Source: Rutpela maculata (lineage: Eukaryota > Arthropoda > Insecta > Coleoptera > Cerambycidae). Taken from it: a stretch of DNA of 64,000 nt. A program made the position numbers and the translations under genes. The notes beneath the pieces are model-generated. The model saw only the letters and a list, made by a program, of their open reading frames with translations, was not told the DNA's origin and searched no databases. Location: the NCBI GenBank assembly GCA_936432065.2, contig OW386285.2, positions 27,149,920 to 27,213,919 on the forward strand, given 5' to 3'. Below are positions 33,706 through 44,148 of the stretch, in pieces (within the stretch, counting starts at the first letter, position 1; each line of letters starts with the position of its first letter).

Positions 33706-34150
33706 TCTTCGCAAAAACGAAGAGTATATTGTATTTGATCGGCACATTTCTAAAATCGTAAAAATATCGCTCGTAGAGAAAAAATTTCCATCTCATTGTG
33801 TTAGTGAACGAATTCTGAACAACTTTCAAAATGTCCGTCCGTCCGTCCTTCGGTCCGTCCGTCACGTTTCTTGTAAGCACGATAACTCAAAAAAGAAAAA
33901 TCCGATTGTACTGAAATTTGGACAGTAAGTTAGTGTTAGCTAGGGGTAAGAACCCTATTGTTTTTGAACAAAATTGATCAGTAAATTAAAATGTTATTAA
34001 TGATTTAAATTTGAGAATTTTTTTTGATTTTTGTTTTTGTAAAAATTTACATTTTTTACAGTTTTTTTACGTGTTAGGTAGTTCTTACGCTTTTGACTCG
34101 GAGTCCAAGGGTCCCAGGTTCGAAACCCCCCCCACATGTGGTATGGTATA
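33706..34150 (+). repeat. family F repeat, copy 3, nested in pogo element, 3'-truncated
   Basis: Begins with the perfect hairpin TATACTCTTCG-CAAAAA-CGAAGAGTATA. Then come GATCGGCACATTTCTAAAA, AGTGAACGAATTCTGAACAAC, a GTCCGTCCGTCC tract (33834-33864), AAGCACGATAACTC, CTGAAATTTGGACAG, AGTTAGTGTTAGCTAGGGG, TTTTTGAACAAAATTGATCAG and the tRNA-like module. It stops shortly after CACATGTGG. The remaining family tail is absent. Confidence 0.8.
34085..34132 (+). repeat. tRNA-like module in family F copy 3
   Basis: TTACGCTTTTGACTCGGAG then TCCAAGGG resembles the anticodon arm of a Ser-like tRNA, followed by CCAGGTTCGAAACCCC, a good B box with T-stem pairing. The A-box part is weak. Position within family F matches the module in copy 4. 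Confidence 0.5.
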
Positions 34151-34158
34151 GTTTTTTT

Positions 34159-34482
34159 TTAATTTTTCATTATTTTCTGTACAGTTATAAGAACATCATC
34201 CTTGTGAGGCGAAAACCCTCTATTGGAAATTTGAATTATCCCATTTACCAAAGCATTTTCCTCACTTTTAGATAGAATGGTAGGTGGGCCCATTTTTCGC
34301 TCCACTGGCGTTTTCCCTTTAACTTTGTTCTTTAAAGTATTTCTTGGAACCCCATGCATTTTTGCAGCGGTGGAAAACGGCATACCGTTGAGGCAGGCAG
34401 TTATAGCGGCCTCCATGTTTTCTTTTGAATATAGGAAAAAAGGTTTCTTTGCTCTTTCCATTCTGCCTTTCACCTGTACCAA
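34159..34482 (-). pseudogene. pogo-like transposase N-terminus (Psq-type helix-turn-helix)
   Basis: The 107-codon frame starts at an ATG (34482) just inside an iteron pair and encodes the DNA-binding region of a pogo/Tigger/Jerky-type transposase. Residues about 18-50 (YSKENMEAAITACLNGMPFS then TAAKMHGVPRNTLKNKVKGK) form a Psq-type helix-turn-helix with the typical G-V-P-R-x-T-L. Next comes the start of a CENP-B-like second domain, GPPTILSKSEENALVN then SNRGFSPHKDDV. The frame ends where family F is inserted, and the DDE/D catalytic domain is not found on the far side. The start is supported by good similarity close to the N-terminus. The copy cannot mobilise itself but might still encode a DNA-binding fragment if transcribed. 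Confidence 0.85.
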
Positions 34483-35175
34483 TAATTGCCACTATATAGA
34501 ATCAGTAATTGCCACTTTTAAAAATAGGTGGCAACTACTGGATAACCTAACACGATTCTATTCATTTTTCTATGAGGTACAATTGAGACTCAGAGCATCA
34601 GAATCTGACTATAATTAAACGTGTATTGGATTGTTTTAAAATATCCCAGTAATTGCCACTAATGGCAATTACTGGGTTTAAAGAAAATTCACGTTCCAGT
34701 AATTGCCACTTCTCATAATTCATAGGTTAACTTTAAATTGAGCAAATTACTTATAGATTATGTATTAACAATTACCTGTTATGCGTATTCTCCTATGAAA
34801 ATTACGGCTTTAGTTAAATTTCAACAAATATCATAAAATAACACTCTCAATGTTCTTAACAAAACTGGTAACAAACCTGTTCACATCAGCAGTCACCATT
34901 ACACTGAAAATTTTAAAAGGCAATTTCGCAAGTGGCTCCCTGTTTTAGAATATCTTTCTTATACATATATGATAGTACAGACATGACCCAATATATAGAT
35001 GGTGCAACAAATGAAATTCTTAAATAAATAACCTTATTGTTAGGATTATGAACACCAGCTGACAATTACTGGTACAGTGGCAATTACTGGTGCAGTCACC
35101 CTACATGAAACCATCGAAATATGATTTTCACCTAAACGCATTTATGTGTAATTTCCAGTCAAACTGTAAATTTTA

Positions 35176-35678
35176 CAGGGTTGGAAAAAAACAGTTCTTT
35201 TTTCATTTTAAACAAAAAAACAGTTTTTTTTGTTTTGAACAGTTTTTTTTTGTTTTGAACAGTTTTTTTTGTTTAAAACAGGTTTTTTTTAATTTTAAAT
35301 GGTATGTTTAAAACAGGTTTAAAACGTTTAAAACTATTCAACTAAAATTAAGTGGTGCAGGCACACTATGTCTGCTACTACTTATTTGATGTCAGATGGC
35401 GTTCTTAAACAGATTTTACAGCACTTTGCAAATAAAATGGTCAGTTTAGTGCACGTGACCGCTATATCGGAATTATTTATCAGAATGAACCATCATCAGG
35501 ACTTTTCCTGCTTTTCCACAAACTCCAAAATAATACATTTATTTAAAACATCGCACTGCGTTTTAAACTGTGTTTTAAATAGTTGTCTAAAACATCACAT
35601 TGTGTATTAAATATGTTTTAAACATTTGTTTAAAACACAGTGCGATGTTTTAAACATGTTTTAAACATGCCAACCCTG
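35176..35678. mobile_element. hAT-type MITE inserted in the satellite
   Basis: Ends CAGGGTTGG and CCAACCCTG. The flanking 8 bp are AAATTTTA (35168-35175) and AAATTATA (35679-35686), matching 7 of 8. The interior is packed with GTTTTAAAC/GTTTAAAAC words, which pair across the element. No transposase is present. Confidence 0.75.
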
Positions 35679-37334
35679 AAATTATACATAAAATTCCCAA
35701 TTTAAACTATAAATTATAAACTGTAAGATGTATAAATTTACCAGTTAAAACTAAATAATACGTTCCCAGTTTAAACTGTAAATTAGAAACTGTAAAATAT
35801 ATTATACAATTCTCTGCTGAACCTGAAAATCAAACATAATTCCCAATTTAAACTGTAAAGTGTATACAATATACAGTTGAAACTGTAGATAATACATAAG
35901 TCCCAGTTTAAATTGTAAATTATAAACTGTAAAATATATACAGTTCTCGGCTGAACCTGTAAATCAAACATCATTCCCAATTTAAACTGTAAAGTGTATA
36001 CAATTTTCAGTTGAAACTGTAAATAATACATACGTTCCAGTTTAAATTGTAAATTATAAACTGTAAAATATATACAGTTCTCGGCTGAACCTGTAAATCA
36101 AACATCGTTCCCAATTTAAACTCTAAAGTGTATACAATTTTCAGTTGAAACTGTAAATAATACATAAGGCCCAGTTTAAACTGTGAATTATAAACTGTAG
36201 AATATATACAGTTCTCGGCTGAACTTGTAAATGAAACATCATTCCCAATTTAAACTGTAAAGTGTATACAATTTTCAGTTGAAACTGTAAATAGTACACA
36301 AGTCCCAGTTTAAACTGTAAATTATAAACTGTAGAATATATGTACAGTTCTCGGCTGAACCTGTAAATGAAACATCATTCCCAATTTAAACTGTAAAGTG
36401 TATACAATTTTCAGTTGAAACTGTAAATAATACATAAGCCCCAGTTTAAACTGTAAATTATAAACTGTAAAATATATACAATTCTCGGCTGAACCTGCAA
36501 ATCAAACATAATTCCCAATTTAAACTGTAAAGTGTATACGATTTCCAGTTGAAACTGTAAATAATACGTAAGGCCCAGTTTAAACTGTAAACTATAAACT
36601 GTAAAATATATGCAATTCTCGGCTGAACCTACAGATCGAACATAATTCCCAATTTAAACTGTAAAGTGTTTACAATTTTCAGTTGAAACTTTAAATAATA
36701 CATAAGTCCCAGTTTAAATTGTAAATTATAAACTGTAAAATATATACAATTCTCGGCTGAACCTGTAAATCAAACATCATTCCCAATTTAAACTGTAAAG
36801 TGTATACAATTTTCAGTTGAAACTGTAAATAATACACAAGTCCCAGTTTAAACTGTAAATTATAAACTGTAGAATATATATATACAGTTCTCGACTGAAC
36901 CTGCAAATGAAACATCATTCCCAATTTAAACTGTAAATTATAAACTGTAGAATATATACAGTTCTCGGCTGAACCTGTAAATGAAACATCATTCCCAATT
37001 TAAACTGTAAAGTGTATACAATTTTCAGTTGAAACTGTAAATAATACATAAGCCCCAGTTTAAACTGTAAATTATAAACTGTAAAATATATACAATTCTC
37101 GGCTGAACCTGCAAATCATACATAATTCCCAATTTAAACTGTAAAGTATATACAATTTTAAGTTGAAACTGTAAATAATACCTACATAATTTCCAGTTTA
37201 AACTGTAACTTATTTGTAAAATATATAAAATTCTAATTGAAACTATACATTATAAGCTTTAAAATGTATAAAAATCAGAGATGAAAGTTTCCAGGAATTT
37301 TCGGGAGTTTCCGGAACGAATTTTTGATAAAAAT

Positions 37335-37555
37335 CAGAGATGGGTAAAGGAAAGTTTCCATATGAAAATTTCCGAAGTTTTGATAAAAATGAAAGTTTCC
37401 AATAAAATACTTGAATATTCCGAAAGTTTCCATAGGAAACTTTCCCGGAATTTCGGAAACTTTCAAATATTCAAATGTTTTATTGAAAACTCTAATTTTT
37501 ATCAAAATTTCATTCCGAAAACTTTCAAATTCAATGTTTTCTTTACCCATCTCTG
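37335..37555. mobile_element. hAT-type MITE with perfect 8-bp target duplication
   Basis: Ends CAGAGATGGGTAAA and TTTACCCATCTCTG, flanked by ATAAAAAT at 37327-37334 and 37556-37563. The interior is mirror-like with repeated GAAAGTTTCC/GGAAACTTTC. A second CAGAGATG start with the same preceding ATAAAAAT lies at about 37275, so the left end seems to have been duplicated or two copies abut. The overlapping frames on both strands reflect the palindromic structure. Confidence 0.85.
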
Positions 37556-37620
37556 ATAAAAATCCCATCTAAGATTGTAAATAATGCATAGTTCCCAGTT
37601 TAAAGTGTAAATTCTATAAT

Positions 37621-38671
37621 AAATAGCGCCGTGGCCTTTCTTCTACGCTTTTGTAATCTCATTCAACGTTCGTTCGCAAAAGTTGTCTGGCCACTGCGTG
37701 ATATAGTCTCCAACAATTTAATAAAATTCCTGGACGTTTACAAATTGCGCACTAAAGCGATTATGAACACTGTGAACAAAATTAAATCAACCATTTATTA
37801 CCCAGCATCAAATATAATCTTTTGATCACGCGTCGCTATTCCCAAGGAGTTTATTAACATTTTAATCAAAATAAACCAGAAAACAATGCATAGCACGCCG
37901 CCATATGGCCTGAGGAGATAACTAATAAAACAAAATTGAAGTTAAACATTCCTCGCCACGTGCGACAAACAATAGGGGGATAAAGACAATTCCCCATTAA
38001 TTGACAATTCCGACAGACGAAGCCTGTGTTTCAACTAGATGGGATGTTACAGTTAACTAGAGTAAATTTACATGTGATTGATGTCCTGGATCCACCGGAA
38101 CACCTAAGAAATCAGCGGGAATTTAACCGCTGTGGAATAAATCACTTGCATTTCGTTATCTTACGAAAATAGAATATATTTCAATGTAAATAAGACCTTA
38201 GATAGAGATTTCCGATTAGAGACAGGAAACTCATTTAAATTTGTTTCTTTATCTGGATACAATTGGATTTTCTTTCCATCAGCATAACAGTAGAAATAAA
38301 AGCAGGTAAATTTACATATTCACCGTTTAATTTTGCTGCTTCGACACCGTAATTTAAATGAGAAATGGACTTGACATTTTGCATACAGAAACTTCCGTGA
38401 AATTACGTATATATTGCTAAGATCTAAGAACTAAATCTATATATTTAAAATGCAAGGCGTTTTCTTTCTACGATCTGCAAGCGACTTCCAGTGGAGCGGT
38501 TTTCATGCTTTTTTTAATTAAAGCTATCACCAACAGATTTGTCCACCAACTTTTATTTATTTTTAATTAATTGTTGTCAGTTTTTATTTGCTTACCGAAA
38601 ACTAAATTGCTGAATAAAAATCTTCAAACACATGTAATTATGTAAAATCGAAAAATACTCGAGAATTTTTT
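37621..38671. other. unassigned sequence
   Basis: No repeat or coding similarity was recognised; the 64-codon frame near 37631 has no domain. Confidence 0.45.
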
Positions 38672-39420
38672 AGCGTTAATACAATAATTGCATTGGACAG
38701 ACTTGACCATAATATGTTGCTTAAACAACTAAATTATGCCGAACTCTCTGATAGCTTGATAACATTATTCAGGTCTTACCTGTCAAACAGAATCCAATAT
38801 GTTACCTTCAATGGATTCAAGTCTGTCGAATACGTTGCCACCTCGGGAGTACCGCAAGGGTCGGTTCTTGGACCATTATTTTTCACAACATTTATCAATG
38901 ACATAGCATATGACTTAACAGTCAAGGTTAATTATTTACTGTTTGCTGATAATTTGAAGCTCTTTTCTAGAATTTATACCATTGTCGATTGTCTTCATAT
39001 GCACGAAAATTTAAACAAAATAAGTAATTGGTGTACTAAATACAATCTTCCATTAAATTCGCAGAAATGCGTTATGTCTTTTACGCGTAAGTCCATACCC
39101 GTTTCCTACGATTATAATTTAGACAATAATATACTTCATCGGCCCGAAACACTACGTGACTTAGGTGTTATCTTTGATAAAACCCTCTCTTTTAATACAC
39201 ATATTAGCACCATAGTACCAGAAGCCAGCAAGACTTATGGGTTCATAGTTAGAAATTCCCGTAATATTTCAAACCCAGATACGCTTAAGATGCTCTATTG
39301 TTGTTGTCAGGTCCAAGCTTGAATATGCGTGTTAACCTAATTTTAGTAGAATTTATTTGTACCTCCCTGTCTTATAGTTGGGTCAAGTACCTGCCGAGCA
39401 GTGTAATCAAATAAATAAAT
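38672..39420 (+). pseudogene. LINE reverse transcriptase relic (CR1/Jockey-like) with short tail
   Basis: Opens at LDRLDHNMLLKQL (family form A-F-D-x-V-D-H), then FRSYLSNRIQYVTFNG, SGVPQGSVLGPLFF, FINDIAYDL, and LLFADNLKLF, where the catalytic F-A-D-D has become FADN. The thumb follows: NWCTKYNLPLNSQKCVMSF, LRDLGVIFDKTLSFNTHI, DTLKMLYC. A frameshift near 39300 leads to VRSKLEYAC. Then coding similarity stops abruptly and about 90 bp later comes an AAATAAATAAATAG tail (39409-39421), so the C-terminal part was deleted. With the mutated catalytic Asp and the frameshift it is inactive. Confidence 0.88.
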
Positions 39421-39559
39421 AGTGACAACGATATTTTGCAGTTAGACGCGGAATTTCTATACATGTTAAAATTTTAGTTGATTGCCTCCACATTGCATAA
39501 TATCTACCAAAAATAGGTAAATTGTTATGGTTGTACAAAATTTAAAATCCTTAGTGACA
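39421..39559. other. short spacer between LINE relics
   Basis: Nothing recognised. Confidence 0.4.
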
Positions 39560-39950
39560 TCAGCTTAATGTTTTGGGGATGTCTTCTTCTCCTCTTGGCT
39601 CTCCTCTTGGCATCTGGTTTTCCCTTAACTATGAACCGTTTATTATCATCTCTTCGGTTGGTGTGGCTAAATAATAATACGATTCGGTAGAGTACGTTGC
39701 TAGATAATCTTTTTGGAGGACGTATTTCTCGGAGAATTGACTGTGCGATGGGCTGTCCAGAGAATTCGCAGTAAATGTCTTTGGACTCATCTCCAAAGCA
39801 TCAATACGTCGTCCTGTCTCCCTAACGGTCCATGTCTCAGAGGCGTGTAAAAGAAGGAGAAAACTGGGACATTAGCAAGTCTGATTCTTGTACGTGTAGT
39901 GATATTACTGTTGCTCAACTATCTGGCAAGTTGCTGCTCTTTTACCCTCA
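39560..39950 (-). pseudogene. LINE RT C-terminal relic (S-E-T-W type, RTE/I-like)
   Basis: Minus-strand frames read TTRTRIRLANVPVFSFFYT, then ASETWTVRETGRRIDALEMS, then KRFIVKGKPDAKRRAKRRRR. This matches the C-terminal region of a LINE class with T-R-x-R-L-x-K-x-Y-V-F-S-x-L-L-Y-G-x-E-T-W-T-L, R-(R/L)-x-A-F-E-M and G-K-x-x-G-x-R-x-x-G-R-P. The frame shifts between the first two blocks and again before the basic tail. The family is different from the CR1/Jockey-like relics nearby. The plus frame at 39832-40179 overlaps and is a shadow. Confidence 0.65.
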
Positions 39951-41079
39951 TTCTTCGTCGACTCACATATGCGCAGTTACCGGTATTGTCTATAAGGGCT
40001 CGAAAGTAATCATCTTGTTTACTACCTCACAGTCACCTATATACTTCATCTTTGATAGACATCCAACTTATTTATTACAGTGTACACTTGTATTACAGTG
40101 TTGCCAAGGCTGCACAAAGTTGATATATTATACAGTTGAAATAAGTAGTAGTCTTCTATTGAAGATGTCCGTAGTTTAAATGTTGTACAGCAGACTCAAA
40201 GGTTCGTTTATCAGGAATACGCATATTAGGACAGCAGTAAACACTACACCATCGACACTTGCTGCTACTGTTTACCTGTTGCATTTCTTTTTGCGCTTGG
40301 CACCGCCGCAGTGAGATGCGAGACAAGGTCGGGTTAAAATGCGGAAAGATTACGACGTAGAAACAATATGAGCGTACTCGATAATTGTTTGCAATATTGA
40401 AGTCTCGGTATTTTTGAACATTTTGATAAATAAATACTTTTGCGTATATGAGGAAGATGTGAATATTCATAGATTTGAACATATGAATATATTTCAAAAT
40501 CACCCTGTACTTGCCTCAACTAGTATCAACTCATAGTCGATTATCATATGCAACAACGTCACAGATTATGTGTCTAGTTTTGAAAATTTAAAAACGATTT
40601 TACCCAAATAAAACAGGCCTCCACTGTTTATTATGTCTTGAACTAATTGAACGCTGGAATGATAATAAATATGTCGGCGTTTGAAGTATCGAAAATTTCA
40701 TGCAGCATTCGATAGGGTACAAATTATTCTTTCTCCTTTTACAGAACTCTGTACACGTATATTGTACGTACAAAGGGGGCATTATTTTACTCAAAGCCTC
40801 GTTCCAACTTCAATGCAGGCATACTTTTTTATAGCTCTCTCACCTGTCCGGTTTCAAAGCGTCTCTTTCAAAGGCGAAGGAAGATAAAACGGTATATCTG
40901 ATTCCTCTTCAGAGCCACATTTACATGTAGTTTTCCTCATGTAAAGATCATGTTGCTGATTTGCTTTATTGGAACCCAAATATACGTAAATATGCTCCGA
41001 TTGTCCATGTAATAAGTATAATAATTTTTTATTTATATAATTAGAAAACCTTCAGCTATTATTGAGAAAAAAAATTCAA
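39951..41079. other. unassigned sequence
   Basis: Several overlapping small frames on both strands (40156-40519, 40600-40887) have no recognisable domain. No repeat was found. Confidence 0.45.
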
Positions 41080-42050
41080 CCTCTCTATCATAGAAACGGG
41101 CTCTTAAAGAAGCTTCTTTATTCTAATTGTAAATTTTATTGTAAAGCTTTTATAGTTTTTGGTAATAGTTTGTAGTATATTCACCTAGAATATGATTTGG
41201 CGATTTGAGTAGCTGTGGTTAAAGAGAATTATATGTATATGATTTCCAGTTTTAGTGTGGTATGTATGTATATCGTTTTGTTTTTAAAGTTATGTCTGCA
41301 TGATTCTTTATACGTCAAATTAAACATAAGTCTAATTATTCTTTTTTGAATAATAAAAACGTGATCAATTTAACTCGCTTCTCCCCAAGATATTATGTTG
41401 TATATGACAGAATAAGCATAATACACACTTAAACGTGCCGTTTCGGTTAATGCGTTTTTCAATATGGCGATGGAAAAAAACGATTTACTTAATTTAGTAT
41501 AATCATTTATGTGATTATTCCAACAATCCTATAATGTAAATAAGTATCAAAATGTTCATATTCAGTGATATTTCAAGAGCTGTGTTGCTTAAGTTTAATG
41601 TCCACTCTTTGTTAGGACATTTTCTTGATAATTCCACATATATGATTTTATTAACGTTAATAATTTAATGATTTGAAACACACCAGTTAAGAAATTGTTC
41701 TGTCACTTTGTTCCCAGTGAAATTTAAAGTATCTTTACATAAATCTAAATGTTTATTGATAGTATCTCGGATAGTATCATCCGCATACATAAAAGCTATT
41801 GTATCTTGTATGTAATTTGGCAGATCGCTTATATAAAACAGTAGAGGTCCTATAACACTGCCTTGTGGAGTACCTAGCTCACTTTTAATCTCTTCTAAGT
41901 AAATTTTTTAAATATTTACAACTAATTATCGCTGAGTAATGAATGAAATGATTCACTCCCTACTGCCCAGTTTCTCCAACTTTTTAGATAGGATTAATTC
42001 AATATTGTATATTGTGTTTTTAATATTAAACTCGTTCCATGCTGAATCAA
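41080..42050 (-). pseudogene. LINE reverse transcriptase relic, RT to C-terminus
   Basis: On the minus strand, from the right: KLEKLG near 41985, then LGTPQGSVIGPLLFYISDLP (about 41885-41826), AFMYADDTI with the catalytic Asp pair, EQFLNWCVSNH and, after one stop, INVNKIIYVELSRKCPNKEW. Farther left come ISWGEAS and FIIQKRIIRLMFNLTYKESC, the conserved C-terminal block F-x-(I/L)-Q-K-R-x-I-R. Stops and frameshifts are scattered throughout. It extends farther toward the RT fingers than the other relics. It belongs to the CR1/Jockey-like group by the Q-K-R-x-I-R and Y-K-E-S-C blocks. No 3' tail was identified. Confidence 0.88.
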
Positions 42051-43005
42051 AAATTATCTACTCAGAGTGCACAGGTGCTCCGAAATATGTATGTTGAACA
42101 CATTTTTTTCAGCGAAAGCTTTTCGTCGAACCTCAGCTATTTTCAAAGTAACGGTCGATGTACTCTGCGTTGGGAGTCTGAAAGAATGCGGGGTCTTTTT
42201 ACCAGTCCCCTAAATAAAATTAAAAATATGTCTAAGGTATTAATAGGCACGTCCTTATATATATGTTTTCTTACGCCCACTATCATCGTTATAAATTGAG
42301 GAAAAGTTTGTCGAACGTCAGTTAGATTGGTGGTATGCAAGTTGTGATCTATGATATGTTTTAAAATAATTATAGATCTGTATGTAAACATTTCACAAGT
42401 CCATTAACAAAAAGAGAACTGTGAAAAGTTATTATTTTCTGGCCGTGGCTGCGGGCATATTTCTGTCATCGCGTACAAGAAACTAAATTATGAGGTCATG
42501 TGGTAAAACGCTTGCTAGCGTTGAAGCAGAACCGAAAGGTCACTTCGATACTTCCGATATAATAATGAAGATATTGCCGCATTATGTCATAGGAGAAGAT
42601 AATTATTGATGAACTACTTATTTTAATTCGATTGTGAATACATTGTTGCACTTACAAATTGGTTTAATTACGGTCTACATATGTCTATTTAGTTTAATTA
42701 AATAGCTACATACAGAACATTTAAATAAGAGATCTTTCTGAACCGCAATTTTTTAGTATTTTTGGCTGTATTTCGTCAAAAAATTCACCTACTTTTCTTA
42801 ACTGTTCGCGCTATGGCTCAAATGTTATCCAAAATATCCTAAAAATTATGCAATATTTTTTCTTTATTTTTTTAAGAAGAAAATGAGTCTTGTATGACCT
42901 CTCTGCGAGAAATACTTTCGGAGATATCTGAAGACAACTATATATAATATGTATACATGAGGAGCCCACATCAGATTTTCTTTATCATTATATTTCTTCG
43001 GACGG
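42051..43005. other. unassigned sequence
   Basis: Frames at 42039-42299 and 42143-42391 overlap on opposite strands with no domain. Nothing else was recognised. Confidence 0.45.
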
Positions 43006-43324
43006 CCAACACTATGGTGATACTCGCGCGGTAACTACCCCTTTCGCAAAAAACCACCCTTTTTCTTCCATTCTTCGTTGTTAGGCATGCGAGGACTTGT
43101 TGGATTGTTTTTTTTTTGAGGAAACTCAATATGTCCTGTAAAATTTTGCAACCAGACATCCTAACGACCCCCGGGGGTTGAAACTACCCCCTCCTTCAAT
43201 ACCGGAGCATGCAAAAAACATCCAAACGCGCCGAAAATTGTTTTCTACACGTTTTCAAGGACGGTGAACACGATGCCGGTATCATTTAGCCTCCCACCCC
43301 TAACCAACTATCCCTAAATGCATA
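43006..43324 (-). repeat. inverted repeat, left copy (partner at 44149)
   Basis: Shares with 44149-44395, in inverse orientation, GAAAACGTGTAGAAA, TCAACCCCCGGGGGT, ATGTCTGGTTGC, TTTCCTCAAAAAAAAA, GCATTTAGGG and the GCCTAACAACGAA-AAGAAAA-GGGTGG block. The order of blocks is permuted between copies: here the GCCTAACAACGAA block follows the CCTCAAAA block, whereas in the right copy it precedes GCATTTAGGG. That fits two pieces of a tandem array with a unit of about 260 bp. Confidence 0.7.
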
Positions 43325-43516
43325 AATAATAATTATAATAATAGGAGGGGGAAAAACGGACCAAATATCGTGATCTCCGGTACGAGCTCCAAGTGCTGTA
43401 CCAGACTACTCGGTCAAGATGGTCGTACTAATAATCGACGTACTCGGAGGGATGAAGCCTTCGCTGCTCTCAGAATTGAAGTCCAGTCCTGTCCGGCAGC
43501 GAGCTACCCGAAAAAA
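43325..43516. other. spacer with GC-richer sequence
   Basis: Between the left inverted copy and the LINE tail. Moderately GC-rich (CTCCGGTACGAGCTCC, GAAGTCCAGTCCTG), with no recognised similarity. Confidence 0.4.
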
Positions 43517-44148
43517 AAATAATAATAATAAGCTTTATTACCCATTAGATCATAGATACATAGTAATGGACAAGTCAAGATAAAGACAGTAGTAAATAGT
43601 ACAACACAATTAATAAATAGTACGACATAATAGTAACAACAATAAATAAATAGTACAACATAAGTAAGTATATAACATGAGGAAACATTAATAATTCGAA
43701 TATTCTGTCATCGTATAAAAATTTTTCCCGAGCAAGAATGTTTGTAGCTTATCCTTTAATTTTCTTAAGTTTTGAACGTCTTTAATTATGTAGGGCAATT
43801 TATTATAACATTTAATTTTTTTCAAAGAGGGCACTATTGTGAGAGGGTATGGTTATTTCAGTATTATTTCTTGTATTGTAGCTTTGAAAATCTAGATTTT
43901 TAATAAAAAATTTTAAGTATAGAGTAGTTTTCACTCCTCGTTACCATATAGAAACTCAAGATGATACCTTTTATTGCAAAAATTACCCATAAAGAAATTA
44001 TCATTACACATGATATTTTTTCTAAGTTCTGCATCTTTTTTACCTTTGGGTAGTGTACTAAATAATTATGATTAATATTTTCACGAAAAACTGCTCTACC
44101 TATATTAATATTTAATTTGATTTTCAAATTATTTTAAATAATAATTTA
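43517..44148 (-). pseudogene. LINE 3' fragment: RT C-terminus and 3' UTR (CR1/Jockey-like)
   Basis: Minus-strand frames give SYNTRNNTEITIPSHNSALF, then after a frameshift CYNKLPYIIKDVQNLRKLK and LQTFLLGKNFYTMTEYSNY with a stop at about 43691. Y-N-T-R-N/S...P...T/S-A-L-F-E and Y-N-K-L-P-x-x-I-K are conserved near the C-terminus of many LINE ORF2 proteins. The 3' UTR follows to a TTATTATTATTATT tail at 43517-43535 (minus strand), a tandem tail typical of this LINE group. It is 5'-truncated near 44148 and lies between two inverted repeat copies. Confidence 0.85.

Larger units (their letters stand above)
33381..35090. promoter_or_regulatory. iteron-like CCAGTAATTGCCA repeats inside the pogo element
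   Basis: Copies in plus orientation are at 33381-33393 (in the TIR), 33572-33584, 33604-33616, 33626-33638, 34479-34491, 34502-34514, 34646-34658 and 34696-34708. Inverted copies are at 34663-34675, 35061-35072 and 35078-35090 (TIR). The pair at 34646/34663 is head to head. Since the word is part of the terminal repeat, the internal copies are probably extra transposase-binding sites. That role is inferred. Confidence 0.65.
33370..35101 (-). mobile_element. pogo-type transposon, deletion derivative
   Basis: Terminal inverted repeats of about 24 bp (GGGTGACTGCGCCAGTAATT at the left and its inverse at the right) are flanked by TA on both sides (33368-33369 and 35102-35103), as expected for the Tc1/mariner/pogo superfamily. 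The minus strand encodes the N-terminal DNA-binding part of a pogo-like transposase (34159-34482); the catalytic part is gone. A family F repeat (33706-34150) is inserted in it. CCAGTAATTGCCA words recur through both flanks. Confidence 0.88.
35140..37620. repeat. satellite array, about 134-bp unit, 11 copies
   Basis: Unit starts (CCCAGTTTAAA-type) lie at about 35765, 35902, 36036, 36170, 36304, 36440, 36574, 36708, 36842, 37054 and 37195. Spacing is mostly 134 bp, with one of 212. Each unit is a dimer: CCCAGTTTAAACTGTAAA and CCCAATTTAAACTGTAAA subunits of about 76 and 58 bp, linked by TCTCGGCTGAACCTG. Unit-like sequence continues on both sides (35150-35175 and 37570-37615) beyond two inserted hAT MITEs. 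Frames inside with repeated Y-N-L-Q-F-K-L-G are products of the repeat. Confidence 0.92.

Noticed and set aside
35783..36924. Minus frames with repeated Y-N-L-Q-F-K-L-G
   Set aside because: They are translations of the 134-bp satellite, whose unit is not a multiple of three, and do not represent a repeat protein.
39832..40179. 115-codon plus frame and overlapping 115-codon minus frame at 40156
   Set aside because: The plus frame overlaps the minus-strand LINE relic at 39560-39950; neither shows a domain.
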